Positions 1 to 9,123 of a stretch of 64,000 bases of DNA are shown one piece after another. How positions within the stretch are numbered: position 1 is the stretch's first letter; every line of letters starts with the position of its first letter. Source of the DNA: Chryseobacterium sp. 3008163. GTDB taxonomy: Bacteria; Bacteroidota; Bacteroidia; Flavobacteriales; Weeksellaceae. The stretch is from NCBI RefSeq assembly GCF_003669035.1, contig NZ_CP033070.1:248001-312000 (forward strand), given 5' to 3'. The notes under the pieces were generated by a model. That model worked only from the letters and a program-made list of their open reading frames with translations, did not search any database and was not told where the DNA came from. The translations under genes were made by a program, and so were the position numbers.

Positions 1-1
1 G

Positions 2-151
2 ATATGCCTCCAATGCAATATTGAATATGATCTGCTTATTGTAGCTCTAATAAATAAAGAGAGCGATATGGAAAATTTAAAATATCAGGAAGCTGTAAAT
101 ACCGAAGAAATAATCATTGATATGAAGACGATTATAACTCAGCTACATTGA
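2..151 (+). CDS. C-terminal fragment of an unidentified protein cut by the window edge
   Basis: A frame is open from the first bases of the window to a TGA at 149-151 and gives 49 residues. The text begins ICLQCNIEYD and ends IITQLH, with ordinary Bacteroidota codon use. No domain is recognisable in so short a tail. It lies on the same strand as the AraC regulator that starts 100 bases later. The product cannot be named. Confidence 0.45.
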   Translation: MCLQCNIEYDLLIVALINKESDMENLKYQEAVNTEEIIIDMKTIITQLH

Positions 152-250
152 TGATTAATGTGTATTTGTAGACATTCAAAAAAAACAAAACTTTCGTAAC
201 TCCAAAGAAACTTTAATTTTATAAATTTACCATCAATAAAATAACAGACA

Positions 251-1309
251 ATGAGTTTCGGACAACAGATGCTATTCTTTTTTAGTGCAATAGGTGCCTT
301 TAATGGGCTTCTGTTAGGCATTTATCTATTGTTCATTAAAAAAAACAGATATATTCCGGATTTTTTTCTGGGATTAATTCTTTTGACATTGAGTATTAGG
401 GTAGGAATCTCTGTGTGTATTTATTTCTATCCGGATTGGCCAAGAATAATTCCGAATCTTGGATTTTCAGCACTGTTTTTTACAGGACCGGCACTGTATT
501 ATTTTATCCGATCATCTTTTTTGAAAGAGCAGTTTGATCTTAAGAATGCTATAAAATCTTTCGGAATTCTGACATTGGTCTTATGTGGAGCAGGGCTTTT
601 ATATCTTGTTTTTCCTATTTTATGGGACAATTATTTTGGAACATTTATTTATGGGATATGGACTATTTTTATTTTTCTATCGGTTTATGATTATTACATC
701 TTTTCAGAGAAAAATACCAAGCCGGATAAATTTATCCTTCCTGTTTTAATAAGCAATATAATCATATTTCTGACATATCAGTTTATTTCTACAGGCTGGA
801 TCCAGGTGTATTGTGCTGGTGGAAGCCTTGTATTTTCGTTCGTTTTATATGCCAATTTTTTGGTTTTATTTAATAAAAAACACCAATCAACAGCCACAAA
901 AGAAGAGAATAAATATTTCAATAAAAAAATATCTGATCTGCAGGCAGATAATTTTGTTTCAAAATTGGAAAGGCTTATGAATGCCGAAGAATTATACAAA
1001 AATCCAAATTTAAAATTAATTGATCTTGCGTTGAAAATGAATATGTCTGCACATCAGCTTTCACAATTCCTGAATGACAATCTGGGTAAAAGTTTTTCTA
1101 CATATACTAATGAATACAGAATCAATGAAGCGTGCAATAAAATTGAAAATGGCTCCTATCTTAAGATAGAGGAGATTGGGTATGAAGTCGGATTCAATTC
1201 CAAATCTACATTTTTTTCAACTTTTAAGAAAATTAAGAATACAACTCCACTTTTGTACAAGCAATCTCAAACCGCTTCTGAACCTCTGTTTCAGAGTTCA
1301 AATTTATAA
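251..1309 (+). CDS. Membrane-anchored AraC-family transcriptional regulator
   Basis: The 352-residue product has about seven hydrophobic segments in residues 1-215, a charged linker, and an AraC-type double helix-turn-helix at about 250-345. The second helix-turn-helix carries the typical IEEIGYEVGFNSKSTFFSTFKK pattern in shortened form (GYEVGF, then STFF). Bacteroidota have many regulators with this 7TM-plus-AraC layout; they are thought to sense signals at the inner membrane. The next gene, 80 bases downstream on the same strand, is a TonB-dependent receptor, so local control of that receptor is a reasonable inference. The ATG at 251 is preceded by an AT-rich leader without a strong Shine-Dalgarno, as usual in this phylum. 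Confidence 0.85.
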   Translation: MSFGQQMLFFFSAIGAFNGLLLGIYLLFIKKNRYIPDFFLGLILLTLSIRVGISVCIYFYPDWPRIIPNLGFSALFFTGPALYYFIRSSFLKEQFDLKNAIKSFGILTLVLCGAGLLYLVFPILWDNYFGTFIYGIWTIFIFLSVYDYYIFSEKNTKPDKFILPVLISNIIIFLTYQFISTGWIQVYCAGGSLVFSFVLYANFLVLFNKKHQSTATKEENKYFNKKISDLQADNFVSKLERLMNAEELYKNPNLKLIDLALKMNMSAHQLSQFLNDNLGKSFSTYTNEYRINEACNKIENGSYLKIEEIGYEVGFNSKSTFFSTFKKIKNTTPLLYKQSQTASEPLFQSSNL

Positions 1310-1351
1310 TTCTGTACTTCGGAATTTAAACTTCAAAACCTGATTTTCGTA

Positions 1352-1364
1352 AGTATCAGATACT
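1352..1364. promoter_or_regulatory. Small palindrome upstream of the TonB receptor gene
   Basis: AGTATC-A-GATACT is a 6-1-6 inverted repeat ending 25 bases before the receptor start codon. Its position fits an operator for the adjacent AraC regulator or another repressor. This rests on symmetry and position only. Confidence 0.3.
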
Positions 1365-1389
1365 TTTGGTCTCATAAAATTAAACGTTT

Positions 1390-3558
1390 ATGAAAACCAG
1401 ATCAGGAATTTTTATTCTGTTATTATTCTCATTTTTTGCACAATCACAGGAAGTAGTGAAAGAAGACTCCTTAAAGAGAAATAATAAAAAAGATTCAATT
1501 ACAACTATTTCCGAAGTCATTATTCAGGCTTCACAAAGAAATTTAAAACTAAATGACGGCAACATTGTAATGAGTGTTTCCGGAAATAAAAATTTTAAGA
1601 CATCAACTAATATTCTTGAAGTTTTAAGAAAAACTCCTGGTGTAACGGTAGATCAGGAAGATGGTATTTTTCTTGGCGGAAGAATTAATCCGGCTATTTT
1701 TATTAATGGAAAACCCGTTGTAATGAGCAGTCAGGAGCTGCAATCCTATTTGCGGTCACTGCCACCGGAAATGGTGGAGTCGATTGAAGTAAACTCCAAC
1801 CCATCTTCAAAATATGATGCAGAATTCAAAGGAATAATTGATATTAAATTAAAAAAGAATACCAATCTGGGTTGGAGAAGTAGTTACATCGGGAATGTTT
1901 ACGCCAACAAATTTAACTACAGAGAAAACTCACTGAACTTGTCTTATAACACCGATAAAGCAATCTATAATCTGCAATTAGGTTATAATGACGGAATGTC
2001 GACATATCGTTATAATGCTCTTCAGCGTTTGGCAAGTACAAACGTAATGAGAACCAAAACCTATCAGGAAGATGAAACAGAAATCTATAATATTCAGACC
2101 GGAATTGATTATAAACTGAATGATAAAAGCAGGTTCGGATTAAATTTGAGAGGAAGTTTCAGAGAAAATTACCGGGTACGATCTGGCTCATTATATACAA
2201 CAAATGAAGATGAAACGCAGTTGGTTTTTAATACGGAAAGTAACAATCCTACACATTACCTCCAAAATAATTATGGTATAACTGCAGATTACTCTTTTCA
2301 GAATAAAAATTTCAAGCTTAATTTTTTGGGAAATTATCTTTCAGTTGAAAATAAGCAACAGGATGATTTTATCAATAGAGACAAACCGACGTCGGAACTT
2401 TTATCTTATTGGAAATCAGATCTTGTAAACAAAATAAATATTTATACCGGACAAATTGATGTATCACAAAAAATTGGAAATTCTACCTTCGAAATTGGTG
2501 TGAAATTTAGTGATACCAATACGGATAATAATATAAGATATGATACATTATCAGTAAATAATCAATTTATATTTGACCCCACCCGAAGTAATATGTTTTC
2601 TTACAAAGAGAAAATATTTGCGGGATATCTGGCTTATAACCATAAATTTAATAAGCTTCAGATCAATGCCGGTTTAAGGTTTGAAAATACCCAAAGTATT
2701 TCTAATGCCATCACCACAGATTCAATCGTATCAAGAAATTATCTAGAATGGTTACCCTCTTTTAGCGCAAATTATGCATTTAATAAATCGAATGAGCTGT
2801 CCGTGTCTTACAGCCAGAAAATTACCAGGCCGGCTTTTTCACAACTCAATCCGTTTAGATTTTATTTCAGCCCACTGAATTACTGGATCGGGAATCCTTA
2901 TCTGCAGCCATCTTTTACAAGCCAGATCAAAGCAACCTATCGTTTCAAAAATTGGGTGACAAGCTTCACTGTTGGAAGTGAAAAAGATGTAATGACCCGT
3001 TATCCACTCTATGATCCCGAAACCAATGTTTTGGAATATTTAGGAACCAATCTGCCTTATAGAAATTTTGCAGCTTTGGAAATGAGTTTTCCTATAAAAA
3101 TAGCTAAATGGTGGAATGTAAACAGCCAATTTACAGGATATTACAATCATGAATTCCGGCCTTATCTGGATGAAGTTTTTGCTCTGAAAATTTATAATTA
3201 CGAAGTTCGGTTGAATCAAGTTTTCTCATTACCCAAAGGCTATACAATCAATGTTTTTGCAAATTATGAATCCAAAAGCGGTAACAGTTTATACATTATA
3301 AAACCACGATATACTATAGATCTTTCGGTTCAAAAATTATGGTTTGATAATAAATTGAATACGAAAATAGGTTACAATAATATTTTTGATTCCTACGATC
3401 AGCGTCTGGAATTCAGGCACAAACAAATTATGGACAATCAGTTTACGCATTGGTGGGACAGCCGAAAACTACTTTTCTCATTAAGTTATAATTTCGGAAG
3501 TTCAAAATATCAGGCAAAAGAAATTCAAAAGACCGAGGAAGAAAACAGAACCAGATAA
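1390..3558 (+). CDS. TonB-dependent outer-membrane receptor, OMP_b-brl_3 type
   Basis: The 722-residue protein has a signal peptide ending near SFFAQSQ, a plug domain at about 45-155 (including RKTPGVTV and VESIEVNSNPSSKYDAE) and a long beta-barrel to the C terminus with alternating aromatic residues. The usual N-terminal carboxypeptidase-like domain is absent, so the plug follows the signal peptide almost directly. Such receptors import metal chelates, peptides or glycans across the outer membrane using TonB energy; the substrate cannot be told from sequence. Its only close partner is the AraC-family sensor gene upstream. No SusD partner is present, which argues against a polysaccharide utilisation locus. 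Confidence 0.88.
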   Translation: MKTRSGIFILLLFSFFAQSQEVVKEDSLKRNNKKDSITTISEVIIQASQRNLKLNDGNIVMSVSGNKNFKTSTNILEVLRKTPGVTVDQEDGIFLGGRINPAIFINGKPVVMSSQELQSYLRSLPPEMVESIEVNSNPSSKYDAEFKGIIDIKLKKNTNLGWRSSYIGNVYANKFNYRENSLNLSYNTDKAIYNLQLGYNDGMSTYRYNALQRLASTNVMRTKTYQEDETEIYNIQTGIDYKLNDKSRFGLNLRGSFRENYRVRSGSLYTTNEDETQLVFNTESNNPTHYLQNNYGITADYSFQNKNFKLNFLGNYLSVENKQQDDFINRDKPTSELLSYWKSDLVNKINIYTGQIDVSQKIGNSTFEIGVKFSDTNTDNNIRYDTLSVNNQFIFDPTRSNMFSYKEKIFAGYLAYNHKFNKLQINAGLRFENTQSISNAITTDSIVSRNYLEWLPSFSANYAFNKSNELSVSYSQKITRPAFSQLNPFRFYFSPLNYWIGNPYLQPSFTSQIKATYRFKNWVTSFTVGSEKDVMTRYPLYDPETNVLEYLGTNLPYRNFAALEMSFPIKIAKWWNVNSQFTGYYNHEFRPYLDEVFALKIYNYEVRLNQVFSLPKGYTINVFANYESKSGNSLYIIKPRYTIDLSVQKLWFDNKLNTKIGYNNIFDSYDQRLEFRHKQIMDNQFTHWWDSRKLLFSLSYNFGSSKYQAKEIQKTEEENRTR

Positions 3559-3599
3559 AATCTGACAGCACATGCTTCTTCCACAAATTGTAGTTAGTT

Positions 3600-3746
3600 T
3601 TGTCCAAAAAAATATTCATAATCAATATATTAACTGGATTAACCGGAAAAATTCCGTATGCTGAAATTAAAATATTATTGCTTTCTTTGGTTTTTGGAAC
3701 AATTGTCAGTATAGCTACAATCCATTTTCTTGTAGTATTCAGTTAA
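3600..3746 (+). CDS. Possible 48-residue single-pass membrane peptide
   Basis: A TTG-initiated frame between the TonB receptor and the next membrane protein encodes a short basic N terminus (SKKIF), a central stretch, and a strongly hydrophobic C-terminal helix (LLLSLVFGTIVSIATIHFLVV). No ATG is available in frame, so it may be a fragment of a former gene. No family is recognised. Confidence 0.25.
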   Translation: MSKKIFIINILTGLTGKIPYAEIKILLLSLVFGTIVSIATIHFLVVFS

Positions 3747-3759
3747 ATATCAGTGCTTT

Positions 3760-4221
3760 TTGTACGTAGTGATGCAAGTAAACCCTAAATATATGATTTT
3801 TACAAAACTTAAAACCAAAATTCAGATTAACTTGATACTCCAATGCATCGGTATGTTAATTGGCACCACTACGCATTTGCTGTGGATAATTAATCATGGT
3901 TTTTTTTCGGCAAAATATCACGTGGGGGTTTTATCAATGCTTTTTTGGGATAGCTTAACGTTTTTAGACCCAATAGCCGCAGTTTTATTGATATCAAGAC
4001 CCAAGGCCGGGATCTGGATGACGGCTATTATAATTGTTGCCGACGTTTTGCACAATGGCATCCTCTGTTTTAGTGTTTTATTATCAACCGATGTACCTGT
4101 TATCAGCTGGGCTAAAAATGAGTGGATGTTTTGGATTCAATTATTTTTTGGATTATTTGTTATAGCAACTTTTAAAGGCAACTTAATCGCGTTGAAAATA
4201 AAGAGGGTCCGTAAAATATAA
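3760..4221 (+). CDS. Small multi-pass membrane protein of unknown function
   Basis: The product has about 150 residues with four hydrophobic segments: near 28-45, 60-80, 88-112 and 125-145. Translation may begin at the second in-frame ATG (residue 12, MIFTKLK), since the first ATG lies in a poor context. The protein resembles small four-helix integral membrane proteins found scattered in flavobacteria, but no named family is recognised. It stands alone, with no sign of an operon. Confidence 0.6.
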   Translation: MYVVMQVNPKYMIFTKLKTKIQINLILQCIGMLIGTTTHLLWIINHGFFSAKYHVGVLSMLFWDSLTFLDPIAAVLLISRPKAGIWMTAIIIVADVLHNGILCFSVLLSTDVPVISWAKNEWMFWIQLFFGLFVIATFKGNLIALKIKRVRKI

Positions 4222-4361
4222 GTTAAAAACAATATCTACTTTGTATTGACGACAATAAAAAAACAGCGTTTTACTTATAAAAAAACAGGCTTAAAAAAAG
4301 AGAAAACGTCCAAAATTGGACTAATCAAATGTCTTTAATTAAAGTTTAAAACAATTTTACA

Positions 4362-4716
4362 ATGAAACAATTTTTACTATTGCTCCACGAGGACATTCAA
4401 AAAATGAGCGAACTCTCACCGAAGGAAATGCAAGAAAATAGCTAATGCACATATGGTCTGGGCTGGCAAACTAGTCGAAGAAGGACATTTGATTTCAGGA
4501 GATGGGCTGCACGAGAAGGGTGTTACGATTACTGGAAAAGACTGTATTATTAAAGACGGGTCTTATCTAGAATCCAAAGAAATTATTGGCGGTTACTATT
4601 TGCTGCAAGCAGGTGATTTGGAAACTATTGTCGAATTAGCAAAAGAATGTCCTACGCACCTTTTTGGCGGAACAACAGAAATCCGGCCAATAATGGAAAT
4701 GGAAGATTATGAGTAA
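4362..4716 (+). pseudogene. YCII-domain protein, frameshifted
   Basis: The first frame begins MKQFLLLLHEDIQKMSEL at 4362 and ends in a TAA at about 4443. The continuation ANAHMVWAGKL through EIRPIMEMEDYE runs to 4716 in the next frame. Joined by removing one base near 4437, the parts form a normal-length YCII protein of about 117 residues, a small ferredoxin-like fold. The stop overlaps the start of the sigma-factor relic in an ATGA arrangement. YCII genes next to ECF sigma genes are a known pairing, so this was probably a two-gene operon. Both members are now broken. Confidence 0.75.
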
Positions 4717-5101
4717 CAAATTATTTCAAAAAGACGAAGTAAATTACAGGGCTTTGTATGGAACGCTTTTTTCTGGACTATTAGGTCAGTTTGGAGCACA
4801 TTACGTTTCCGAAATTGAAGATGCAATTCAAAACTCATTTTTGAAATCATTAAAAATTTGGAAACAAAAAAGCATACCTGATAATAAAGAAAATTGACTT
4901 TTCATAGTAGCCCGTAACGACTTATTGGACCAAATTAAAAATAAGCAGAAGCAAAATAATCCAATTTCTTTTGAACTTTTTGAAGAGAACCAGATTACAG
5001 ATAATGGAAACGATTTGCGGCTTCAAACTATTATTTTCATAGCATCCTTGTCTACTATTGCTCCGCAAGCTAAAGTAATTTTTATTCTTAAATTCTGTTA
5101 G
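4709..5101 (+). pseudogene. ECF-type RNA polymerase sigma factor, nonsense mutation and truncation
   Basis: The frame encodes a sigma region 2 (DEVNYRALYGTLFSGL, then EDAIQNSFLKSLKIWKQK) and stops at a TGA at 4895-4897. Translation of the same frame resumes LFIVARNDLLDQIK, exactly where this family has ENWLF, so a TGG tryptophan codon became TGA. The frame then enters the start of sigma region 4 (APQAKVIFILK) and is cut off at 5101, leaving most of the DNA-binding domain missing. A sequencing indel cannot explain the nonsense codon, so this is real decay. Its former partner is the YCII gene just upstream. Confidence 0.75.
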
Positions 5102-5337
5102 CAAATAATAATTGTGAGAGTTTTTCGCTTATCTAGTTTTTATCACCAAATAATTTTCAGAAAATTGAGTTTAAAAAACCTTCATTTTTCAGTGATTCTC
5201 TATCGTTAGCTTGAGTTACTAATTCATTTGTTTTTAAAATTCTATTTGGTGTTGAATCAACAAATGAAATTTATCTGCAAATAACTAAAAAACAATTTTT
5301 CACAAAAATAGTCGTTGACATATTTAATCCCATAATC

Positions 5338-6306
5338 TTATCGTACAGGAGTCAATTCATTACTGCCCACTTTTTTGTGAAGCAGGAATGAAACCTGAAT
5401 ATCTTCGTCATCGGTCTGGGCATGGATAGCAGAAAGGTAATCTTTATACATTTCGCTTGTTGGCTGCAAGGCAAGCACCTTTCCTCCTGCATACAAAACC
5501 ATTTTAAACTCTTTTATGGGTAAAATATCCCTTTTTTCACGAATTGTACCACTCATTTCATCCCAGCGTTCTTTGGAATCTGCTGAAGTATTCCAGTAAA
5601 AAGCTTTTGCCAGTTCCACTTCCTTATCGTACATCAGTGATGCATAAGCATTCACATCTTTTCTTATCAGCACATTTCTGAATTCGTTATAAGCTGCAAC
5701 CGCTTCTTTCAGTAATTCATCCTGGTTCTCCTTACTCAAGTCTTTAGAATTTTTCCATCCTTCTATCTGATAAGGAACTATCGCAGCAAAGGAACCTTTA
5801 AATTCAAAAACCTTTTGCCCGCTGCCCACGAATTTTTCTGTTCCGGGCTTATTTGAGCTAGTGAATTCAAAAACCTGTTTTGGGTTATCTGTAGACCTGT
5901 CTATGGCGTGATGAATCACTTTGATCTTAAATTTGGAACCATCCACAAGTGTCGGCGACCAGCTCTGGTCTGAAAGCTGAGGCGGAAACAAGCGTATGAT
6001 AATCTCCTGTTTTCCACTTGTCAGTATGTGATCATTGATTGGAATACGCTGTTCATTGGCACTACCCGCTAGCAAATAGCGGTGCAGGGGCACGCCATTG
6101 ATCAAAATTTCATAACCACAGGTATCCGAAGTAAATTCTACCTCATATAATGGGTTGTAATTATATGTCCTTACCTGCTTGTAAATATCAAGCATCTTCT
6201 GGCCCGTCTTTTCCTTACTATTAATAGTTGTAGCGGACGATTGTTTCTGCTGACAGGAAGCCAGGCTAAACATCAATAATAAGCTTGATATAATTAGTTT
6301 TCTCAT
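5338..6306 (-). CDS. Lipoprotein of unknown function
   Basis: The 322-residue product starts with a clear lipoprotein signal (LLLMFSLASC) and is otherwise soluble, so it should be lipid-anchored and face the periplasm or outer membrane. The middle part has beta-rich text (GYEILINGVPLHRYLL), and the C-terminal half contains a helical segment with YNEFRNVLIRKDVNAY. No named domain is recognised. It is the last of three tightly spaced minus-strand genes (6958-7116, 6390-6956, 5338-6306). Two lipoproteins following a very small gene resemble the remains of a toxin/immunity or contact-dependent locus, but nothing in the sequence proves this. Confidence 0.7.
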   Translation of the reverse strand: MRKLIISSLLLMFSLASCQQKQSSATTINSKEKTGQKMLDIYKQVRTYNYNPLYEVEFTSDTCGYEILINGVPLHRYLLAGSANEQRIPINDHILTSGKQEIIIRLFPPQLSDQSWSPTLVDGSKFKIKVIHHAIDRSTDNPKQVFEFTSSNKPGTEKFVGSGQKVFEFKGSFAAIVPYQIEGWKNSKDLSKENQDELLKEAVAAYNEFRNVLIRKDVNAYASLMYDKEVELAKAFYWNTSADSKERWDEMSGTIREKRDILPIKEFKMVLYAGGKVLALQPTSEMYKDYLSAIHAQTDDEDIQVSFLLHKKVGSNELTPVR

Positions 6307-6389
6307 GTTTCAATCTTAATCACTCTTTTTTTTGTCAAAATCAATAGTAAAGATAATTCTTTCTTCATTGATCTTAGGCGCTGAGTTGT

Positions 6390-6956
6390 TTACTTCTTAA
6401 TTTTTCTGGCTAAAAATCGTTGATGGTTTTTCTTCAGGTTCTCATTGAATTCCTTGCTGATGAATTCATTATCGATTCCTCCATTGCCGTTTTTATATTG
6501 CCGTCCAATTTCTTTCTCGCCCACATCTGCAAGTTGACCAAGCGTATTAGTAACAAAACTTCCGTTTTTCTTTTTTCTTGGAATTACCAAATTGGGCAAT
6601 GATTCCAGATAAATATTCCATTTTCCTTCTTCTTTGCTTGCATAGAGGACCTGAACATAATCTACTTCTGCCTGTGGGTCCTTATCCTGGTTGAGGAGCA
6701 ACAAGTATCCTTTATCATTACTGCTGTTCAGAAAAACCTGGTCGTCGACTTTCCATTCACTGTTACTGAGGAATTGAACGCCTTCAATGCCTTCGGCGAG
6801 CCATAAGGTTAGGATCTTGCGAGCTGCAACTTTTACTTCTTTCTGTGCTTTCATATGCATTTTATTTGTTTCCTCAGCATTTATTTTTTTGCAACTGCTG
6901 GCTGTGCCATACAGTAGCAAAAAGGACATACAGATTAAGATAATGTTTTTAGTCAT
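6390..6956 (-). CDS. Small lipoprotein of unknown function
   Basis: The 188-residue product begins with a hydrophobic signal ending LYGTASSC, a lipobox-like site followed by lysines. The mature part is charged and contains VDYVQVLYASKEEGKWNIYLESLP and a basic C terminus (FLARKIKK). No family is recognised. The start codon lies one base after the stop of the 52-residue upstream gene, so the two must be co-transcribed. The 322-residue lipoprotein gene follows 83 bases downstream. Confidence 0.65.
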   Translation of the reverse strand: MTKNIILICMSFLLLYGTASSCKKINAEETNKMHMKAQKEVKVAARKILTLWLAEGIEGVQFLSNSEWKVDDQVFLNSSNDKGYLLLLNQDKDPQAEVDYVQVLYASKEEGKWNIYLESLPNLVIPRKKKNGSFVTNTLGQLADVGEKEIGRQYKNGNGGIDNEFISKEFNENLKKNHQRFLARKIKK

Positions 6957-6957
6957 A

Positions 6958-7116
6958 TTATTTTGGTAAAATGTAACCCTGCTGATACAGGTTTATTCTT
7001 ACAACATTGACAATAGGGTCAATATATAGAAAAAGCTGATGCAAAAAGTACGCACGGTTCTCATAATGTGGCGGTACTTCTTTCCTGTAGAATCGAAGTT
7101 TGATTTGAAAGCCCAT
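6958..7116 (-). CDS. Small 52-residue protein heading a lipoprotein operon
   Basis: An ATG at 7116-7114 opens a short frame that begins MGFQIKLRFYRKEVPPHY and ends at a TAA at 6960-6958. An in-frame stop precedes the ATG, so the gene is complete as written. It ends a single base before the start of the 188-residue lipoprotein, which strongly suggests translational coupling. The composition is normal for a protein (aromatic and basic, with a central LHQLFLYIDPIVNVVRINLY stretch). It may be the surviving tail of a larger protein. No family is recognised. Confidence 0.45.
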   Translation of the reverse strand: MGFQIKLRFYRKEVPPHYENRAYFLHQLFLYIDPIVNVVRINLYQQGYILPK

Positions 7117-7592
7117 AGGTTATGATTTTGAAAGCAATTCCCAACACCTTAAATTTATAAAAGATAATGTGGTGGTAAGTATAATAAAAATACAATTTTA
7201 AAAGCAATTCAAAGAGGTAGGTTCAAATAAATATTGCATTGAAGTACATTTTTTTTCATCAAACGGCGGTAAAGCAATTTCATGACGTAACAATATCTAG
7301 GAAAACTTCTTTCAAGATTTAAATACAAAACTATTCAGGAGACACCAAGAAAATCATTCCTACAGTTCGAACGTAAAACTATTTTATTTTTCTGAATTCA
7401 ATATTTATAATATTTGCTCCTGATTGCAAAATTCAATAACATTGATCATCAAGTTTCGGATTGAATTGATCACTGATCTGAATATCAATCGACATATAAA
7501 AAACGCCTGTATCATTTAGAAAAAGAAGGTCAATTCAAACTGAAATTACATGATCCTGAAAATTGAAATCAAGTTGTCAATGCCCCTAAATT
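7117..7592. other. Intergenic DNA without recognisable features
   Basis: This AT-rich stretch of about 475 bases separates the minus-strand lipoprotein operon from the plus-strand fragment at 7593. Short frames on both strands are interrupted by stops and show no protein-like composition. The promoter of the lipoprotein operon must lie at its left side, but no TAnnTTTG element with a convincing -33 partner was found. Confidence 0.5.
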
Positions 7593-7886
7593 TTGCAGAC
7601 CGAAGCAAAAAATTGGCAAACTGGACAAATTGAAAATTACGAAGATAATTCTGAGGAACTTTTGAATATTTTTGACGGAAATCCACAAACTTACATTGAT
7701 TGGGCGACAGAATATTTTGACGAAATTTTTGTAGAAAACGGAATTCCATTGGAAACGGTGACAGAAATTTATAACGGAAAAACACTGACAAGAGAAATGG
7801 TTTTGACAATCGTTGAGGAACTTGAAGATTGGGAACAACTTGAATCTGACTTAGAGGAAATTGGTTATTCGTACAGCATTAACTAA
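7593..7886 (+). CDS. Acidic protein fragment of unknown function
   Basis: The frame gives 97 residues, very rich in Glu and Asp (ENYEDNSEELLNIFDG, EELEDWEQLESDLEEIG). An in-frame TAA lies just upstream of a TTG, and no ATG occurs before residue 69, so the true 5' end is probably lost. The text is clearly protein-like. It resembles the C-terminal part of small cytoplasmic acidic proteins such as immunity proteins, but no family can be named. The flanking DNA is non-coding, in keeping with a relic. Confidence 0.4.
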   Translation: MQTEAKNWQTGQIENYEDNSEELLNIFDGNPQTYIDWATEYFDEIFVENGIPLETVTEIYNGKTLTREMVLTIVEELEDWEQLESDLEEIGYSYSIN

Positions 7887-8255
7887 CATACAAAATGCCA
7901 TCTGGTAACAGTGTTTTACGATAGAAAGCTACGAAACTTTGTAGGCAATGCTAATTAAGACCGTTTAAAATAATTTTTATATTAATCCAAAATGAAAATT
8001 ATTTTTTTCCAACTTATATCTTTGATTATTATTAACGACCCTGCCAGTAACTGTATTTTCGCAATCGACCGACTTTTTCATTTATACTTCGATATCCCCA
8101 CCTTCTTAAAGCCCCAAAAGATAGTATTGTAAAGTTTTTTCAGTCAAATATTAATATTCTAGTTATTTGTATATAAAATTGCTGAATGTTCTGATTATCT
8201 GTTAGGGTTTAGGAGTAAATTAATTAACTATTAGTTATACAACATATAATTTTAA
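7887..8255. other. Intergenic DNA without recognisable features
   Basis: About 370 bases of AT-rich sequence with no open frame of protein-like composition and no strong inverted repeat. It separates two fragments that both lack a proper start codon, so it may be eroded coding DNA. Confidence 0.4.
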
Positions 8256-8564
8256 TACTTTGAAGCGACATTTTTTATTGATTCTGACTGGCTCTTCGCA
8301 GGAATTCTAATTTATGGATTATTTGATATTGATTTTTCAAATAACGAATCATTAACAAAATTCTTCTTTAAATCTTTCCTAACAGCAGTTGGAACAGGAT
8401 TGATATTGGGAATATTAAATATTTTTTTAAGATTGGCAATTTCAAAAAGAAGTAAAACTATTAGTGGAAACGTCTCAAAATCATCATTCAGGAAATCGAC
8501 AGAATTACTGCTAGAAAATGCCTATAAAATTTTTAGTATTTTAGATCCACTTAATAATGACATC
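8256..8564 (+). pseudogene. 5'-truncated membrane-protein relic
   Basis: A frame open from a TAA at 8253-8255 gives about 100 residues with two hydrophobic stretches (DWLFAGILIYGLFDIDFS and FLTAVGTGLILGILNIFLRLAISK) and no ATG. It runs in frame into the small membrane protein starting at 8565. It therefore looks like the tail of an older gene on which the ATG at 8565 sits. No family is recognised. Confidence 0.35.
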
Positions 8565-8837
8565 ATGAAAAACAAATCTCAGGTATTACTGATCATTGGA
8601 ATAATTGCTTTGGTCATAGGCAGCTATCTGTATTTTCAGGTAGATACTGATGCGGTCAATCAAAAAAATATAGAAATTGCTACAACCGCAACCAGTGCGG
8701 AAGAGGCTGCTAAACAGATTTCTGCCAACAACAAAAGCGAAGTCGGTGACAATTCTATAGCACTCTTTTTACTGGGTCTGGGCGGTGTGCTTACTTTGGT
8801 ATCTATCATCAACATGGTGAAGAAAAAACCAATATAA
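8565..8837 (+). CDS. Small two-helix membrane protein, DUF3185-like
   Basis: Starting from the ATG at 8565 the product is 90 residues with one transmembrane helix at each end (VLLIIGIIALVIGSYLYFQ and ALFLLGLGGVLTLVSIINMV) and a polar Ala/Glu-rich loop between them. This layout matches small Bacteroidota proteins annotated as DUF3185 or similar. A longer in-frame reading from a TTG at 8400 is possible but joins an unrelated-looking relic, so the ATG start is preferred. A terminator-like hairpin follows 13 bases after the stop. Confidence 0.55.
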   Translation: MKNKSQVLLIIGIIALVIGSYLYFQVDTDAVNQKNIEIATTATSAEEAAKQISANNKSEVGDNSIALFLLGLGGVLTLVSIINMVKKKPI

Positions 8838-8850
8838 TTTAATATTGGGT

Positions 8851-8888
8851 AAAAACAAAAGCCATAAATTGCTTCCGGCTTTGTTTTT
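8851..8888 (+). terminator. Rho-independent terminator after the small membrane protein
   Basis: AAAAACAAAAGCC is followed by a 13-base loop and GGCTTTGTTTTT. The arms pair apart from one bulged A, and the 3' arm ends in a T-run. It lies 13 bases beyond the stop of the upstream gene. Confidence 0.65.
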
Positions 8889-9123
8889 CCTATAGAAATT
8901 ATTCTTATTTCAGGCTTAAATACTGATCAAAATAAGAAGTTGGAGTTTGGTCAAAATCACCTCAGAACTATCCTTTTAAATTTGATTATAATTTTGAATC
9001 ATAATAGTATCAAAATTTACTGACTCATCAATATAAAAATTGAGCATAAAGAGTATATAAATTTGTTCCAAAAAATAGTTGCAAGTTCAGTTCATAGTTA
9101 TAATTTTTTATTCATACTTACCA

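Noticed and set aside
7546..7838. Two minus-strand frames of 87 and 89 codons opposite the acidic fragment
   Set aside because: Both are Phe/Cys/Gln-rich mirror images of the plus-strand acidic text and show no protein-like pattern.
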